A stretch of DNA of 64,000 nucleotides from Protea cynaroides (taxonomy: Eukaryota > Streptophyta > Magnoliopsida > Proteales > Proteaceae): NCBI GenBank assembly GCA_028583415.1, contig CM053271.1, forward strand, positions 84,379,789-84,443,788. The letters run 5' to 3'. Within the stretch, counting starts at the first letter, position 1. Every line of letters starts with the position of its first letter. The translations under genes were made by a program, and so were the position numbers. Below, in pieces: positions 12,051-23,860 of the stretch. The notes under the pieces are model-generated. The model searched no databases, was not told the DNA's origin, and saw only the letters and a program-made list of their open reading frames with translations.

Positions 12051-14617
12051 CAACCATACAGACCTAGAATCAATAGGGATTGATTATAAAGACTTATAGT
12101 GAATAATTGAATTGAAAGAGATGAAATTCTCGAATTTGGATCAAATCTGTTAGAGATTTTTCATTGACGAAAATTTTTCGACAAACAAAATTGGTCATGC
12201 CATATACCATTGGAAAGCAATCGAAGAGATGGTTCCAGCAATATAAAATTCATCAACGTCGATCGCCTGAGGCACTGGTACTAGCCGGCCCCTTGACACG
12301 TCTGCGGTAGCCGCTAGTGGATCTCATTCGCAGGGGATGAATTTAAAAAAAAGTTTATTTGGCGGCGTTGACCCAGTCATCACGAGGTCAACTCGATAAC
12401 CCTAAAATGGTTGACTCGGCGAGTTACGACTTAGTCCGAGTTGGCTTATGGAGAGGATCACTGGGCGTACATGAAAGTCACCCGTGTAACCTAGCCGGCC
12501 AAACCCGTTGACTGGTATTCTGGTTGGTCAATAAACTCGGGAACCTGATCCGAAGACCCAGTTAGTACCCTACCCGATATCCCAAAACATTGACCCGAGA
12601 ACCCAATCTTCAAACCGGGTTAGACCGTCTTTTGGACCGTCGATTGAACCAATGAACCCGACCTTGGTTAGTTATAATGAACCAGATCAGGTGGTTTGGT
12701 CTGAAGGAAAATTTAAAAAAAAAAATTTTAAAACATTGAGTTTAGTTCGAACCGAGCCAAGCTGAACCTGACCTAGCCGGGCAAACCAACCCAGACCGAA
12801 CCGAACCTAACCTGACAGGATTCTTAAGGGCCTGTTTGGCTTCTATTTTTGATAAAACGACATTAAATCATGATTATTGGACTCCATTTTTTATGCTCTT
12901 CAATATGGTATATATTTTGGTACATTTTGATATATTGAAAAACATGTTATCATAGAAAAATACCCTATGGGGATATGATTTGCAGTGTTTCTGTTGATTT
13001 TTTCTTAAAGTTGTACCAAATTGATTGTTGAGCTATTGTGTATGGTTATTTAAATGTTTAGACTTGTAAGGTTGTGTTAATAAAACATTCATGGTATCTT
13101 ACAAGTGCTACAAGGTTGGAATTTGTTCATACCATGGTGGAACTTGATGTGACCACCAAAGTGGGAACCTTATTTTATTATGATGTGTTCAAATTCAAGG
13201 GTCTGTACTTTGTAAATGCTTCAATTTTGACAGCTTTCACCCAAAGGTGGCATTGTTCAAGTTTATTCAAATTAGGATTTGTGGCTATTGTGTAGGGATT
13301 TTGGTGCAACCACCAAAGTGACAACCTTGTTTCTATCATAATATGCTCAAATCTAATATTTATGCATTTATAAGCTACAGCAAGGAAATACAATACTCAC
13401 CCAAAAGTGACACTAACATAAACTCTCACTTTTATGGATACAGCAAAGAATGACGCTGTCCACCCAAAGATGACGTTGTCAAAGATTATCAGAAACTTAT
13501 GCACATGGTTGAAGGATCTTGACTTTAGGGGTTTCATCCACCCAAAGGTGGTGAGATTTTTTTAGGGTCATTATCTCTTCACAGTTATTGCACAGTTATC
13601 GAGAGGACTAGTGCACATATTATCCCAAAATTTGTGTGTGTAGTTCAATTACTCTCATAGAGATGATTTACCTGCATATGTTTAAATTATAGGTGTTTTA
13701 CTTGATGTGAATTAATCATGTATGTCTCATTGTTTGAATTGCTTTATTTTGAGTTGTTATCATGATTGTTAATTCATAAAGAAATGATATGAAAAGATTA
13801 GAATCTAATCCAAGATTACTTGACCTAAATGTATTCTTTTGAGAAATGTTCTCTGCCTATGGTGTTCTTTCCTTGATGTCTTATATAATAGCATTCAGAT
13901 GAAATTTATTGTAAAGGGATTGTTTGAGAGAAATCTAAAGAAAAATTTTAATAATTCTAAAAAAAGAGGAGGAAATATAGTTTAATGATTTAGCTCTATA
14001 AATATCAGTTTTGATATGTAATGGTAATGTGATGGAGAAGTGAAACTTGAATGAGTTTAACTCTTTTTTCTTAAAAGAAGAACCTAAATATTGTTGAATA
14101 ATTCCAAGACTTGGTGAATAGTGAATTATTGTTTATGGACAACAAAGTGTGAAGACTGATAGATTTTCTAAAGGGCTTGAGCAGTCCCATAGGTTCAAAC
14201 CAATGATATAAGACATAATGTGACCCATATGGCAGAGTGTGAATAAATAAATATAGCTACACATGTAGCAAAGAATTAACTAAGGAGAGGATTATGATGA
14301 ATTAATCTATACTTGTAAAACCAGGCAGTGTTGGAAAAAGAAAAGGTTTTAGGACTAAGTAAGAATTGTTCATGATTGAAAACAATTAATTTTATCATAG
14401 GCTTGAGTGACCAAAGATCTGGGAATTAGTAGGAGTCTTTTGATATGCTTAATCAGTGAGACTTTTTATATAAATGTTCTGACATTGTTTGTCTGTGTTT
14501 GATTGTATTGCTCATGGTTTGATGGGCACAGTTTTGTAACCATGGTTTTTGTCTAATTTATCATTTGTATTATTGCTATTTTACTTACATAGTTATATGT
14601 GTTTGACATGTCAAAGA
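12051..14617. other. Non-coding retroelement interior, no protein recognised
   Basis: If the preceding LTR is real, this is its internal region, yet no gag, protease or polymerase motif is visible on either strand. About 12240-12830 is GC-richer, with repeated GGTTGACTCGG/GAACCGAACC-like text. About 13130-13560 contains at least seven copies of a CACCAAAGTGG/CACCCAAAGGTGG-like motif. Such gene-free interiors occur in large non-autonomous derivatives (LARD-type elements). Confidence 0.4.
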
Positions 14618-14790
14618 ATTTAGATGATATTCAGCCAATGTAAGAAGGCAGTATTCAGCTGGAGTTACTAAGGCAATATTTAGCCAAAGAGTACTAGGTG
14701 GTATTTAACCAAAAAGTATAAGGCAGTATTTAACCAAAGAAGGTAGTATTTAGTCAAAGAATGAAGGTAGTGTCTAGACAATGTGTGGTA
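14618..14790. repeat. Imperfect tandem array, unit about 24 bp
   Basis: About seven diverged copies of a unit like AAGGCAGTATTTAGCCAAAG follow one another, with variants such as GGTAGTATTTAGTC and GGTGGTATTTAACC. No ORF runs through it. Confidence 0.75.
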
Positions 14791-15074
14791 TTTTGCTTCC
14801 GCTTTATTTAAATACCATGTTTTAGTTGCCCATAAAAGTTTTGGAACACTTTGATTAAGGTTCTTTAATCAAGTTTGGACTCACATGAGAGTTTATTTTC
14901 ATGCAATATCTTAGCCTATTTATGTATTGAGTAGACCTCTATTGTAGCTGACAAAAGGTTGTACATTGTATATTGAGGTGTATTATCCGTTGTTTCTCGC
15001 ATTGGTAGGCTTGATGGATGCTTCAAAGTTAGTGACAATTTAGTATGTTGGATTCTCTTTCTATTATGGATCCT

Positions 15075-15870
15075 CTCAGCTTGCAATTCCGCATGAAAAA
15101 TTTCAACGGCCTCTGTCTTCGATTTTTCACGTCTACTTTGAAGAGGACGGACAAAGGAGCACACTGGTGCTCGAATCACCTGATTCGGACGTCAGATGAC
15201 CAAAATATGAAGAATTAAAGCTTTGACGATAATTCTACTGGCAACTTTGCATGGGACCCGCTGACATCTTTTGCCCAAAATTCTTTACGTCTACTTTGAA
15301 GATGACATGCAATGGAGCACACAGGCACTTGAATCGCTTGATTTAGACTTCGGATGACCAAAATATGAAGAATTGAAGTTTTGACGATAATCCTATTGGC
15401 AACTTTGCATGGGACCCCCTGGTGGCTTTTGCCCAAAATTCTTTACGTCCATTTTGAAGAGGACAGGCAATGGAGCACACTGGCACTTGAATCGCCTGAT
15501 TCGGACTTCGGATGATCAAGATATGAAGAATTGGAGTTTTGATGATAATCCTACTGGCAACTTTGCATGGGACCCGCTGGCGACTTTCGTCCAAAATTCT
15601 TTACGTCCACTTTGAAGAGGACAGGCAATGGAGCACACTGGCACTTGAATCGCCTGATTCGGACTTCGGATGATCAAGATATGAAGAATTGGAGTTTTGA
15701 CGATAATCCTACTGGCAACTTTGCATGGGACCCGCTGGCGACTTTCGCCCAAAATTATTTACGTCCACTTTGAAGAGGACAGGCAATGGAGCACATTGAC
15801 ACTTGAATCGCCTGATTTGGATGTCGGACGATCAAGATATGGTCAAATGAAGTCCGATCGATCACGATAA
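15075..15870. repeat. 158-bp tandem repeat, five copies
   Basis: The anchor TTCTTTACGTC (or a close variant) recurs at 15123, 15281, 15439, 15597 and 15755, exactly 158 bp apart each time. Each unit also holds GGCAATGGAGCACAC, CTTGAATCGCCTGATTCGGA, GATGATCAAGATATG and GGCAACTTTGCATGGGACCC. The middle copies are the most alike and the first and last the most diverged, as expected from unequal exchange. Because 158 is not a multiple of 3, the ORFs on both strands here are shadows of the repeat. Confidence 0.9.
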
Positions 15871-16291
15871 TAAATCCTTAATTTATGATAATTTATAGAA
15901 AAACCCTTGGATAATAAGCCAATTTCAATCCGACTAAAATCGCGACAACTTCTTCGTTTGATATCGGAATTGAGTGATTCTGGTATAATTTCGAAGGTAT
16001 TTCCATGACCTTGCTGTAGAGTCCACCAAAATCAGTTTTGAAATCACCGCTTAGCATCTAAACCTTGAATTGACCCGCAACCCTTCTGAATATGCCCACC
16101 AAGACTCTTGTACATTGGGGACACTCTGGCTCAGCCCAGAACACCATAGAGAGCACAGAGGAATTGATCGACTATTGGTTTGAGAGAGTTTCCTCGCCTC
16201 CCCTGTACTTTCTAAATTTTCATCCCCCTCCGCTCTCTTACTGTCTATACACCAATAAAGTTCTGTTTGACTGGGGATGGAAAAAATGGGG
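15871..16291. other. Non-coding, LTR-like, nothing specific
   Basis: Mixed-composition sequence continuing from the 158-bp array. It contains TTTGATATCGGAATTGAGTG-like text of the kind found in long plant Ty3 LTRs. No ORF is supported. Confidence 0.4.
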
Positions 16292-16520
16292 TTCTTACAG
16301 AGAGAGGGGAGAGAAAAAGAAAAAAAATTATTAAAAGAGAAAGGAGAAGGAGAATGGGGGGAGGAGAACGAGAGAGAGAGAGCGTTGAGGAGAGGAAGGA
16401 AAATAAAGAGAGAGAGGGAGACATAAAAAAAAATCTCTAGAAAATAGAGAGAGAGGAAGCGGGGAAATTGAGAGAGAACGAGAAAAAGGGGAAGAAGAGG
16501 ATCGATGAAGATGGTTGAAG
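16292..16520. repeat. Purine-rich (GA)n tract
   Basis: A long GAGAGA/GGAGAA purine run on the plus strand. It is followed at 16537-16546 by AAGGTAAGCC, a perfect plant splice-donor context, as in the leaders of long plant LTRs. The coding potential seen on either strand is low-complexity. Confidence 0.7.
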
Positions 16521-16959
16521 AAGCAGAAGGAGCGACCAAGGTAAGCCCAGCCCTCCTTCTGCTCTAGTGTTTTTTCTATTTTTTTTTTTTTTTGTTGATT
16601 GCTGTAGCATACAATCAAAATCATCAATTTATTAGATCACATTATCCTCTTCTAACCTGCTGCAACTTCTTCATATCTCACCTCATCACCCAGCAAAACC
16701 ACTCCATCAGTCCATCCGAAAACCACTTACCTATGCATGCTCATGACCTGCCTTCACCATTGTGATCAAACCAATCATGCAATCTTACATACACCTGGCC
16801 GAAATCCATTCCCACCTAAATTCTTTCTCCATTATTGATCCAAAGCCTTTGTTTTCTCTGAAAAATCTTAATTTATTAACATTGGTCTCAACCATTAATT
16901 GAATGTTAATTTGTTTTGATGTTGCTGAATTTTAAGTGATCAATAAAAATCTGATATTG
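16521..16959. other. Non-coding, nothing recognised
   Basis: AT-rich sequence including a T-run at about 16577-16592. No ORF, RNA gene or terminal repeat was seen. Confidence 0.5.
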
Positions 16960-17830
16960 ATTGAATGTACTATGGATCATGGAATTCAACGAGATTAATT
17001 TTGGCTATGTGATGTGGAATATAAATGTGGTTGATCCGACCACATGATCTGAATTTTTATGAGATTAATCATGGCCTTTGATATTGAATTTTTAATATGA
17101 CAAAATTTTAGCCATTGATCATGAATGAATGTTATGTGATGAAAATTGAACCTCGATCGTGAACCTTAATGGGATTGATCTGATTATGGCTGAGATTTTT
17201 AATGTGATTGATCCATATGATTGGAATTCTATGAGATTGGTCCAACTATATGATTGAGAATTTTTATGGCAATGATTATGGCTATTGATCTTGAATTTTG
17301 TGGTGATAAATTTGATCCTTGGATGATAATTTTATTTTTGATCATATGATGATGAATATGGGCCATTGGTTGATAAGTTTATGTTAATCATGAATGAAAT
17401 TTTATGGTGATTGATCTGAGAATGTCTGAATTTTATGTGATAAAATTGATCCGGATGCTTGGAATTAGTTATGAAATTGATCCAATCACATGCTTGGAAT
17501 TATTTATGAAATTGATCTCATCGGATGCATGACATTGTTATGAAATTGGACCAATGATCTTGGAATTTGATGTGATTAAAATTGGACCATTGATCTTGGA
17601 ATCTTGATGTGGTTATGATCCTTTAGATTCATAAATTCAATGAAATTGATCCAACCACATGATTTGAATTTTATGAGATTAATCATGACCATATGATTGG
17701 AATTTTAATGAGTTGATTATAGACCATTGATCTTGGAATTATGATATGATAAAAATTGGACCATTGATCTTGAAATTTTAATAAAATAGGATCATTGATC
17801 TTGGAGTTTTGATTTGATCCGTTGATCATA
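16960..17830. repeat. Degenerate GATTGATCC-type array
   Basis: Dozens of diverged copies of a unit like ATGAGATTGATCC-(A/G)-CACATGATTGGAATTT, roughly 35-40 bp apart, with no conserved frame. It reads as a decayed tandem array inside non-coding retroelement DNA. Confidence 0.65.
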
Positions 17831-18335
17831 ATTTACCTTGATTTGAGTAATCTGAATGGTTAGATTATTGATTTGAGTAATCTAAACCGTTGGATTGTCA
17901 TCAAAGTGATGTAAATGGATATAAACGGTTAGATTATCATGTTAAGTGATCTGAACCGTTAGATTATCTTTGGAAGTGATTGAAATAAATTTGAACGGTT
18001 GGACTATCATCAAGAATGATTTAAACCATTAGATTTCCATTATATTGTGTTTTAGAAGAATTTAAGCCATTGGATGGATATCATGAGTAATATGAATGAA
18101 TCTAGACCATCAGATTGTCTTGATGATTGATTTAAATGAATATGAATGGTTAGATTGTGATTTTGAGAGAATTTAAACCGTTGGATCTTGATCATAAATG
18201 ATTTAAAATAATTTAAATCATTGGATTTTAGTCTGATTATGAATATATCTTGCCGTTGATTTTGGCTATTTTGATGAAATTTAGGAATTTGATCTGGATA
18301 TATTATTGAAGAGATAAAAAGATATCTAACCATTG
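17831..18335. repeat. Degenerate AACCGTTAGATTATC array
   Basis: Successive copies of a unit resembling GTAATCTGAACCGTTAGAT followed by TATCAT-AAGTGATTTAAA, about 28 bp per half-unit and 57 bp per full unit. It directly follows the GATTGATCC array and differs from it in sequence. AACCGTTGGAT-type repeats are common in plant LTR sequences. Confidence 0.65.
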
Positions 18336-18599
18336 ATTAATGATCTGATCTTGAGAGATTCACATTAAATCCCAACCATAGATCTAGAGAATCTCATCTG
18401 AGACACATTGAGACATAATTTGATTGGAAATAATACATGAGATGCCATTTTATTTGTTTGCTATATCTTGATGAATGCTCTCACATGCTTGCTACTATAA
18501 TGATTCACATGCTTTCTTACCATTCATGAGATGATATATGTTGTTTGTTTCTATATTCGAATGATATTTTTAATTTTGACAATAATTTAATTTATGCAA

Positions 18600-19924
18600 C
18601 ACCCTAGTCGAACTGCCATATCTGTACACCTAGTAAACATATTAGGTGTGGGGACGTGCATTTAGGCACCCACATTCTTGGGAAGGGCATAATAGAAATA
18701 ATAAAAACTTAATAAGGAAAGAAAAATGCTTTACCAAACTTTCCAAAATTAGAACTTAGGTTGAAAAGGATAATTCAGGACGATTTTACCCCTTGGTAGA
18801 ATCTTAACCTAGAATAGGTACTCAACCTTAAACCTAGAATAAGTTCTCAACCCTAAACCTAGAATAGGTTCTCACATTCTAACCTAGAACATGTTATCCC
18901 ACCAAGCCCGAACTACGTGGATTTTGATTCCTAGGGCAAGCCCGAACTACGTGGATTTTGATTCCTAGAGCAAACCCTAGGATACGTAGGCCATTTGGGA
19001 GAATCCCAAATTCGGATCCAAACCTTAGTCCACTCGGACTATCCGTAGATCCACTAGGATATTTATCCCCATTCCGACCCAGAGCCCGAACTACGCGGAT
19101 TCTGATTCCTAGGTCAAACCCTAGGATACGTAGGCCATTTGGGAGAATCCCAAATTCAGATCCACACCCTTAGTCCACTCGGACTATCCATAGATCTACT
19201 AGGATATCCATTCCTATTTCAACCCATCATCCCGAACTATACGGATTCTGATTCCTAGGTCAAACCCTAGGATACGTAGGCCATTTGGGATAATCCCAAA
19301 TTTGGATCCAAATCTTAGTCCACTTGGACTATCCATAGATCCACTAGGATATCAATTCATATTTTGACCCAAATAGGGTTACCCACATGTTGACCCAAAT
19401 AGGGTTATTCACATTCCAATCAAGAATGGGTTATCCATATTTTGACCCAAATAGGTTTATTCTTAGATCTACTAGGACTATCTATCAGTCCACATAGACT
19501 ATCCAGATCCTAACCCATAGGGTTTCTCATCCTTTCAAGCATAAATTTCAACTTGAACAATGAACTTAATCATGCACAAGCATAAATCACAGCCATAAAC
19601 TTTAATCACACATGAACTACGATGGTGAACCTAATTTTTGAAATAATTTCGTGATACGTAAGCAATCTGATGGACACAGATTCAGTTCAATGATATCAAA
19701 CCACTTGGTTTGGTTCGGTTTAACAGATAGAGTCTAGCATAGGAAATGTATAGGAGACCGATTTCAATCGGGCGATTTGGGTGCCTAACCCCTTCCCATA
19801 ATCGTAACCTGATGCTTACCCAATCTCTGATGGACCAAAAATCCAATCTAAGGGTCATGAGTCAATCAAAGTTTTACCTTGGGGTGAGATTTCACATTTC
19901 TAAGGTCCTAGACCATAATCTAGG
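18600..19924 (+). mobile_element. Tat/Ogre-type LTR, forward, 3' portion
   Basis: The sequence carries the signature text of long Tat/Ogre LTRs: GAACTACGTGGATT...GATTCC followed by GGATACGTAGGCC (repeated), then GGGCGATTTGGGTGCCTAA-CCCCTTCCC, and finally a TCTAGG-TGGCGACT junction. It ends at the primer-site-like TGGCGACT. The left limit is unclear because these LTRs reach several kb; the arrays from 15 kb onward could belong to the same LTR. Confidence 0.5.
18907..19376. repeat. About 145-bp tandem repeat in Tat-type LTR
   Basis: CCCGAACTA recurs at 18907, 18941, 19085 and 19231, giving one short 34-bp step and then 144 and 146 bp steps. Each full unit holds GATTCCTAG, CCCTAGGATACGTAGGCC, CCCAAATTCGGATCC-like text and TCCACTCGGACTATCC. 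Three full copies are recognisable. Confidence 0.85.
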
Positions 19925-19932
19925 TGGCGACT
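19925..19932 (+). promoter_or_regulatory. Primer-site-like TGGCGACT after Tat-type LTR
   Basis: TGGCGACT begins the usual Tat/Ogre junction sequence TGGCGACTCTGCTGGGG, but here it is followed by TCTAAAATT, so only the first eight bases survive. It supports a forward LTR ending just before it. Confidence 0.4.
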
Positions 19933-20938
19933 TCTAAAATTTTCAATATTTGTCCTCACACTTAGGTTGGACAAAAATGAGAGAGAATAGTGATCTCTAG
20001 CCAATGACGATAGGTATGGATCCATTAAAGATTTCAAAATGGCAAGGTAAAGGATTTCCCTCCTTTTCTTATTTAAAAACATACCTAGTCACCTTATTGA
20101 GATTGGTTCCCAATCTGATCTAAATCGTGGGTCCCATACTGGGTTGGTCAAAGACGAACCCAAACTGATAGAGAGATGGTCTTCGGTCCATCCTTGTGGT
20201 CCGTTGTTGGGTTGACAATCAACCATGATCAAACATAGACCAAAACCCTTTGGTTTAAGTGTTGGTAGACTAAGTTTTCAAGTCTTAGTCGAGCCCGGGG
20301 CTTGCGGACCAAAAACCAGTCCGTCGACTACATGCGACTGATGCACAACCGCACGTCATTTCTTCGTGCGGCTGATGTCCATCCGCTAGACCAAAATTTG
20401 GATCCAGGCTATGTGCGGCTGATGCACAGCTGGACGTCATTTCTTCGTGCGGCTGATGTCCATCTGCACCACTAAAATGGAGTGTAAACTCCTTTGTATG
20501 GTGTTAGATCGAGTGTACATTTCCTCCATTGTGTTTTACCCACTTTGGTCATGTCGTACCGACTCGTTTATCATGGTAAGACCTGTTATAAGCCTAAATT
20601 TTCAACTCGGGACTGGAATTTGCGTACGAGTCTTACATTGCAGTGGAAACTGAGCTGCAAGGCAGAGATGATTCTTCTGCTACCAACAAAGTATGAAAGA
20701 TTTGTTAAGCGATTGTTACGAAAACTTTCTTCTTTTTTTTTTTTATTTTTTTTTATTTTTTTATTGTCATGATGTATTGGACCTTTTAAGATTATAAATA
20801 TAATCATCCTTAGCTTCTTCTTTAACTGAGCCATATTTTCTTGTGTCTACTTCAACAGAGATGGAATTCCTTTAAAAGAACCATGATTTTGGAGGAGTCC
20901 TCAGACATAAGATAAATCCATTTTCCATCCACTGAGAT
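19933..20938. other. Non-coding leader-like region, nothing further recognised
   Basis: Sequence between the forward Tat-type LTR and the first coiled-coil remnant. It contains an 80-bp duplication, listed separately, and a T-rich stretch near 20729-20763. Short ORFs on either strand have no recognisable motif. Confidence 0.5.
20334..20490. repeat. 80-bp direct duplication
   Basis: GCGACTGATGCAC at 20334 and GCGGCTGATGCAC at 20414 are 80 bp apart. Both are followed by ACGTCATTTCTTCGTGCGGC and TGATGTCCATC. Each unit also repeats GCGGCTGATG internally. Confidence 0.8.
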
Positions 20939-21293
20939 ATGCAATTAGCTAGAGTTGTAGAATTCAAAGAACCCCAACCAAATGTCTCCAATGCTGTAGC
21001 CATCCTGCTTGCTGATATAGAGGCATTGCAACTATAGAATGACGAACTTAGGAAGAGAAAAGGCCCCTCACCTTCAATGGATTCCTTAAGTCTTCGAGTC
21101 CAACATGGAAGCTGAGAAAGCCTCTTTGGAAGAAGAACTTGAAAAGCTTAGAGAACAATACAACTCGCAAGCTGATACCATAAAAGACTTAATCCTTGAA
21201 CTTAACGCATTAAATATGCAATTCGCTAAGTGTAGATATGGTCTTAAAGAATCAAAGAATGCTAGGTCTTCACGCTCAAAAAAGCGTAATTGA
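20939..21293 (+). pseudogene. Coiled-coil retroelement ORF remnant
   Basis: Two overlapping reading frames form one decayed product. From the ATG at 20939 comes VVEFKEPQPNVSNAVAILLA followed by DIEALQL, a stop, and NDELRKRK. After a frameshift near 21105 follows EKASLEEELEKLREQYNSQA and a basic tail rich in Ser/Arg/Lys ending in KKRN. The heptad-rich Leu/Glu/Lys pattern predicts a coiled coil. It resembles the C-terminal part of plant retroelement accessory ORFs such as the one that follows, but I cannot assign a family. Confidence 0.45.
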
Positions 21294-21690
21294 CCTTGTA
21301 AATGACTTGTAATATCATTGTCGATGACTTACTGTCATAACAGCCTTGTTGATGACTTACTGCCGTAATAGTTTTGTATCGATATTAATAAAATAATTAC
21401 CATTCTGTCTTGACTCACGGTGTCTTTCACTTTTTTCGTATCAGTTTCGGCAACTACACAAACATTTCTTTTCGGAGATATTTGAAAAGTTAAATCTCAC
21501 ATTTTATAGGGATGCGACCCTCAAAAATTAATTTGATTAACATCTGTTGATGATTAGGGAAGCACCACGCATAAAATAGCTTTCCTTTTCAAAATGATGC
21601 GACGCTTGAGATTGATGTAACTGTTTTCTTGATAATTGCTTTGCGGATTTCAATAGTTTGAAATCCGAATAAACTATGTTTTGAAACGTC

Positions 21691-21697
21691 TATATAT
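21691..21697 (+). promoter_or_regulatory. Candidate TATA box before accessory ORF
   Basis: TATATAT lies in the context GTCTATATATGC, about 140 bp upstream of the ATG at 21834, a plausible core-promoter spacing for the forward ORF that follows. It is based on sequence context only. Confidence 0.35.
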
Positions 21698-21833
21698 GCT
21701 AGTTCACTTGGGATCTTCCTCTTCAGGAAACATATCTTTTTTAATTAAGATATTCTTTAGGTTTTTGAACTTTAGTCTTCTTTGAAGAACCAGTGAGTTT
21801 TGCCATTCTTCGCTTTGATACTCTGTTCTAATA

Positions 21834-23860
21834 ATGTCTTCTTCTCGCTCAAGATCGTTGCACCCAAGGAAAAGAGGCAATGCTGTCGCCACAAGAGAGG
21901 GTTTCATTTGCACAAGATCTCACTCCATTATGAACCAAATAGAGATCAATGGCCTAGTGGAAAAGTATTCTCTTCCTGAGCAATATGTGTACAAGGTGGC
22001 TTAGAACAATGAAGTCCCTTGCACCATTAATTTAGTCGAAATCTACATGTATAAGGAAATTCGTCTACCCATCCCAGATAAGATTCTTTGCATTCTAAAG
22101 TACTATTAGGTCGCTCCCGGGCAAATACAACCTAATTCATGGTGTCATCTCATCTGTTTTGCTGTCTTCTTTGTGCGTCTTGATCGCAATCCTTCGGTGA
22201 ACTTGTTTCAAAGTTTTTATAGCCTTAATGTAGAGAAAGAAATTGTCCAAGAGACTGGTGAAAAAGTATCTACAAGTTGGTACTATTTTAGTAGTAGAAA
22301 GAAAACCCCAAAAATAATGAGTGTTCAATGAGGCTCTTTGCAAAACTGAAGTCACAATTTTTTCTTTATTGGCTTGAGAGATGGATCTCCTTTCCCCATT
22401 AGCAATAAGTGGGGTTTTCTTGATGATAATAAGGACCACATTTTGAATAAGAAGCCTCACCTTTCAGTGCACTTCTGCCTTACCATGAACTTGCTGATCC
22501 TAACTTCTGCTTTCCTGATCGCCAACCTCCCCCAGAAATAGGTACAGATGTCCAAATGGATGAGGAGGAGGAAGGAAAGGATATCTCTGCCTAGATAGAT
22601 AATTATGTTGAGGAAGAAGAAGAAGAGGAACCGCCTCCTGCACTTGGTAAGAATCCACACATGCATAGTTATATATGTCTTTTATTATTCATCTTACTTG
22701 ACTGTTGATGACTTTTCTTTAACATTTTTCCAGCAGGTGAGAGGAGAACTGATTTGAAAGGGAAGGGCCCCATAACTGCTGAGTCAAATTCTGAATTTCT
22801 GATGAGGCCTCCCATGTGGGCAGAGTTACCCAGTTTTCACAGTAGCTTCAGGCCAGCGTCGAACGAGAATTGGCATCTATAATGAGGAGGAAGAGGCCAG
22901 CGTCACCTACGATTCTGTTGGATGGGGAGTTTAGCTAAATTCGTATTATGGAACCTGATCACATAATTGAAAACCATCTTGCAAGCTATTTAGAGAGGAC
23001 TGGCCTACGTACTCCTTTTGTTGAGAGACCGACCAGGATCGCTGTAGAAGAAATTTATATTCCAAAATGGTCGGTGAAAACTTTTGATAGTGGTATCTTT
23101 AACTTGGGAGTTGCCCGTAAACTCTTAAAAGGGATTTGTCTTCCTATAGACCAGAGGTGTACCGCTTGCAGTTCTTATGAGAAGCTGAATGAGGAGATTT
23201 ATACATCCCTCTATGGTGTAAGCTTTTTATTTGCATCACTCTATGATTCATTTTCTTGCATCTACTACTAATTTATTAATTTTCTTGCAGCTCATTACTC
23301 ATCTTTGTAAGGCTTCCACGAGATTTGAATCTCTGGAAGGTATGTATTTAGAGGCCTGCAAGATATAAGAGGATGAGGCTCTTGAGACTAAATGGTTGAC
23401 CCTGCTATTGAAGATGAAAGAGACTGCTCTCACCCATGAAAAGAGCAGGGTGAAAGATGAGGTAAACGCTGCAAGGGGGAGAACTCTGGAAGCCTTGAAG
23501 AGGGTGACTAGCTTAGAGAATGAGAAAGTGGAATTAGAGCAAGAGAGGGCGAAATTGCTGGAGGAAAAGATCCTTGCACAGAGGGAAAGGGATCATTTGA
23601 ATGATAATTTCATTTGTTTGAACAATTTTTCTGTGGATCAATACAAAGGATCAGAAGAGCTAAGAAACCGAATTCGAGAAGGGGATGCGTTTGCTTTAAT
23701 TTGCCAACAAATTATTGAAGTGACTTATAAGCAAACATTCCGTCAACTGTAGGACTTTGTGAGGACTAAAGTTCCTGGCTTTGATTTTTCTGAATTTGGG
23801 GAAGATCTCTCTGATCCTAAGGATAATGCACCAGCGCAATCACCTTTTACATGTTCTTGA
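21834..23860 (+). pseudogene. Putative gypsy-type transposon ORF (PF04195-like) with coiled coil
   Basis: A decayed forward ORF with intron-like gaps. The N-terminal part carries EIRLPIPDKILCILKYY, VAPGQIQPNSW, NPSVNLFQSFYSLN and STSWYYFS. These match the general pattern of the plant 'putative gypsy type transposon' domain (Transposase_28, PF04195, from memory). An acidic stretch (DEEEEGKDIS, EEEEEEEPPPAL) follows, then a probable intron from the GTAAG at 22647 to the CAG before 22737. Next come IPKWSVKTFDSGIFNLGVA and a second probable intron (about 23219-23290). A coiled coil (HEKSRVKDEVN, LENEKVELEQERAKLLEEK) ends in VPGFDFSEFGEDLSD. At least four in-frame stops show it is dead. It faces the reverse-strand Tat pol tail to tail, as in Grande/Retand-type Tat elements that carry an antisense ORF after pol. 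Alternatively it is a sense ORF1 of the forward Tat/Ogre-type element. Confidence 0.6.

Noticed and set aside
15215..15773. Similar ORFs repeated on both strands, looking like paralogous small genes
   Set aside because: They are translations of the 158-bp tandem repeat in shifting frames, because 158 is not divisible by 3.
15075..15870. Possible CRISPR-like repeat array
   Set aside because: The whole 158-bp unit is repeated with no short repeat/variable spacer pattern, in a plant nuclear context.
16051..16627. Ser/Phe/Leu-rich ORFs opposite a purine tract
   Set aside because: Low-complexity (GA)n translated as CT-rich codons; no conserved content.
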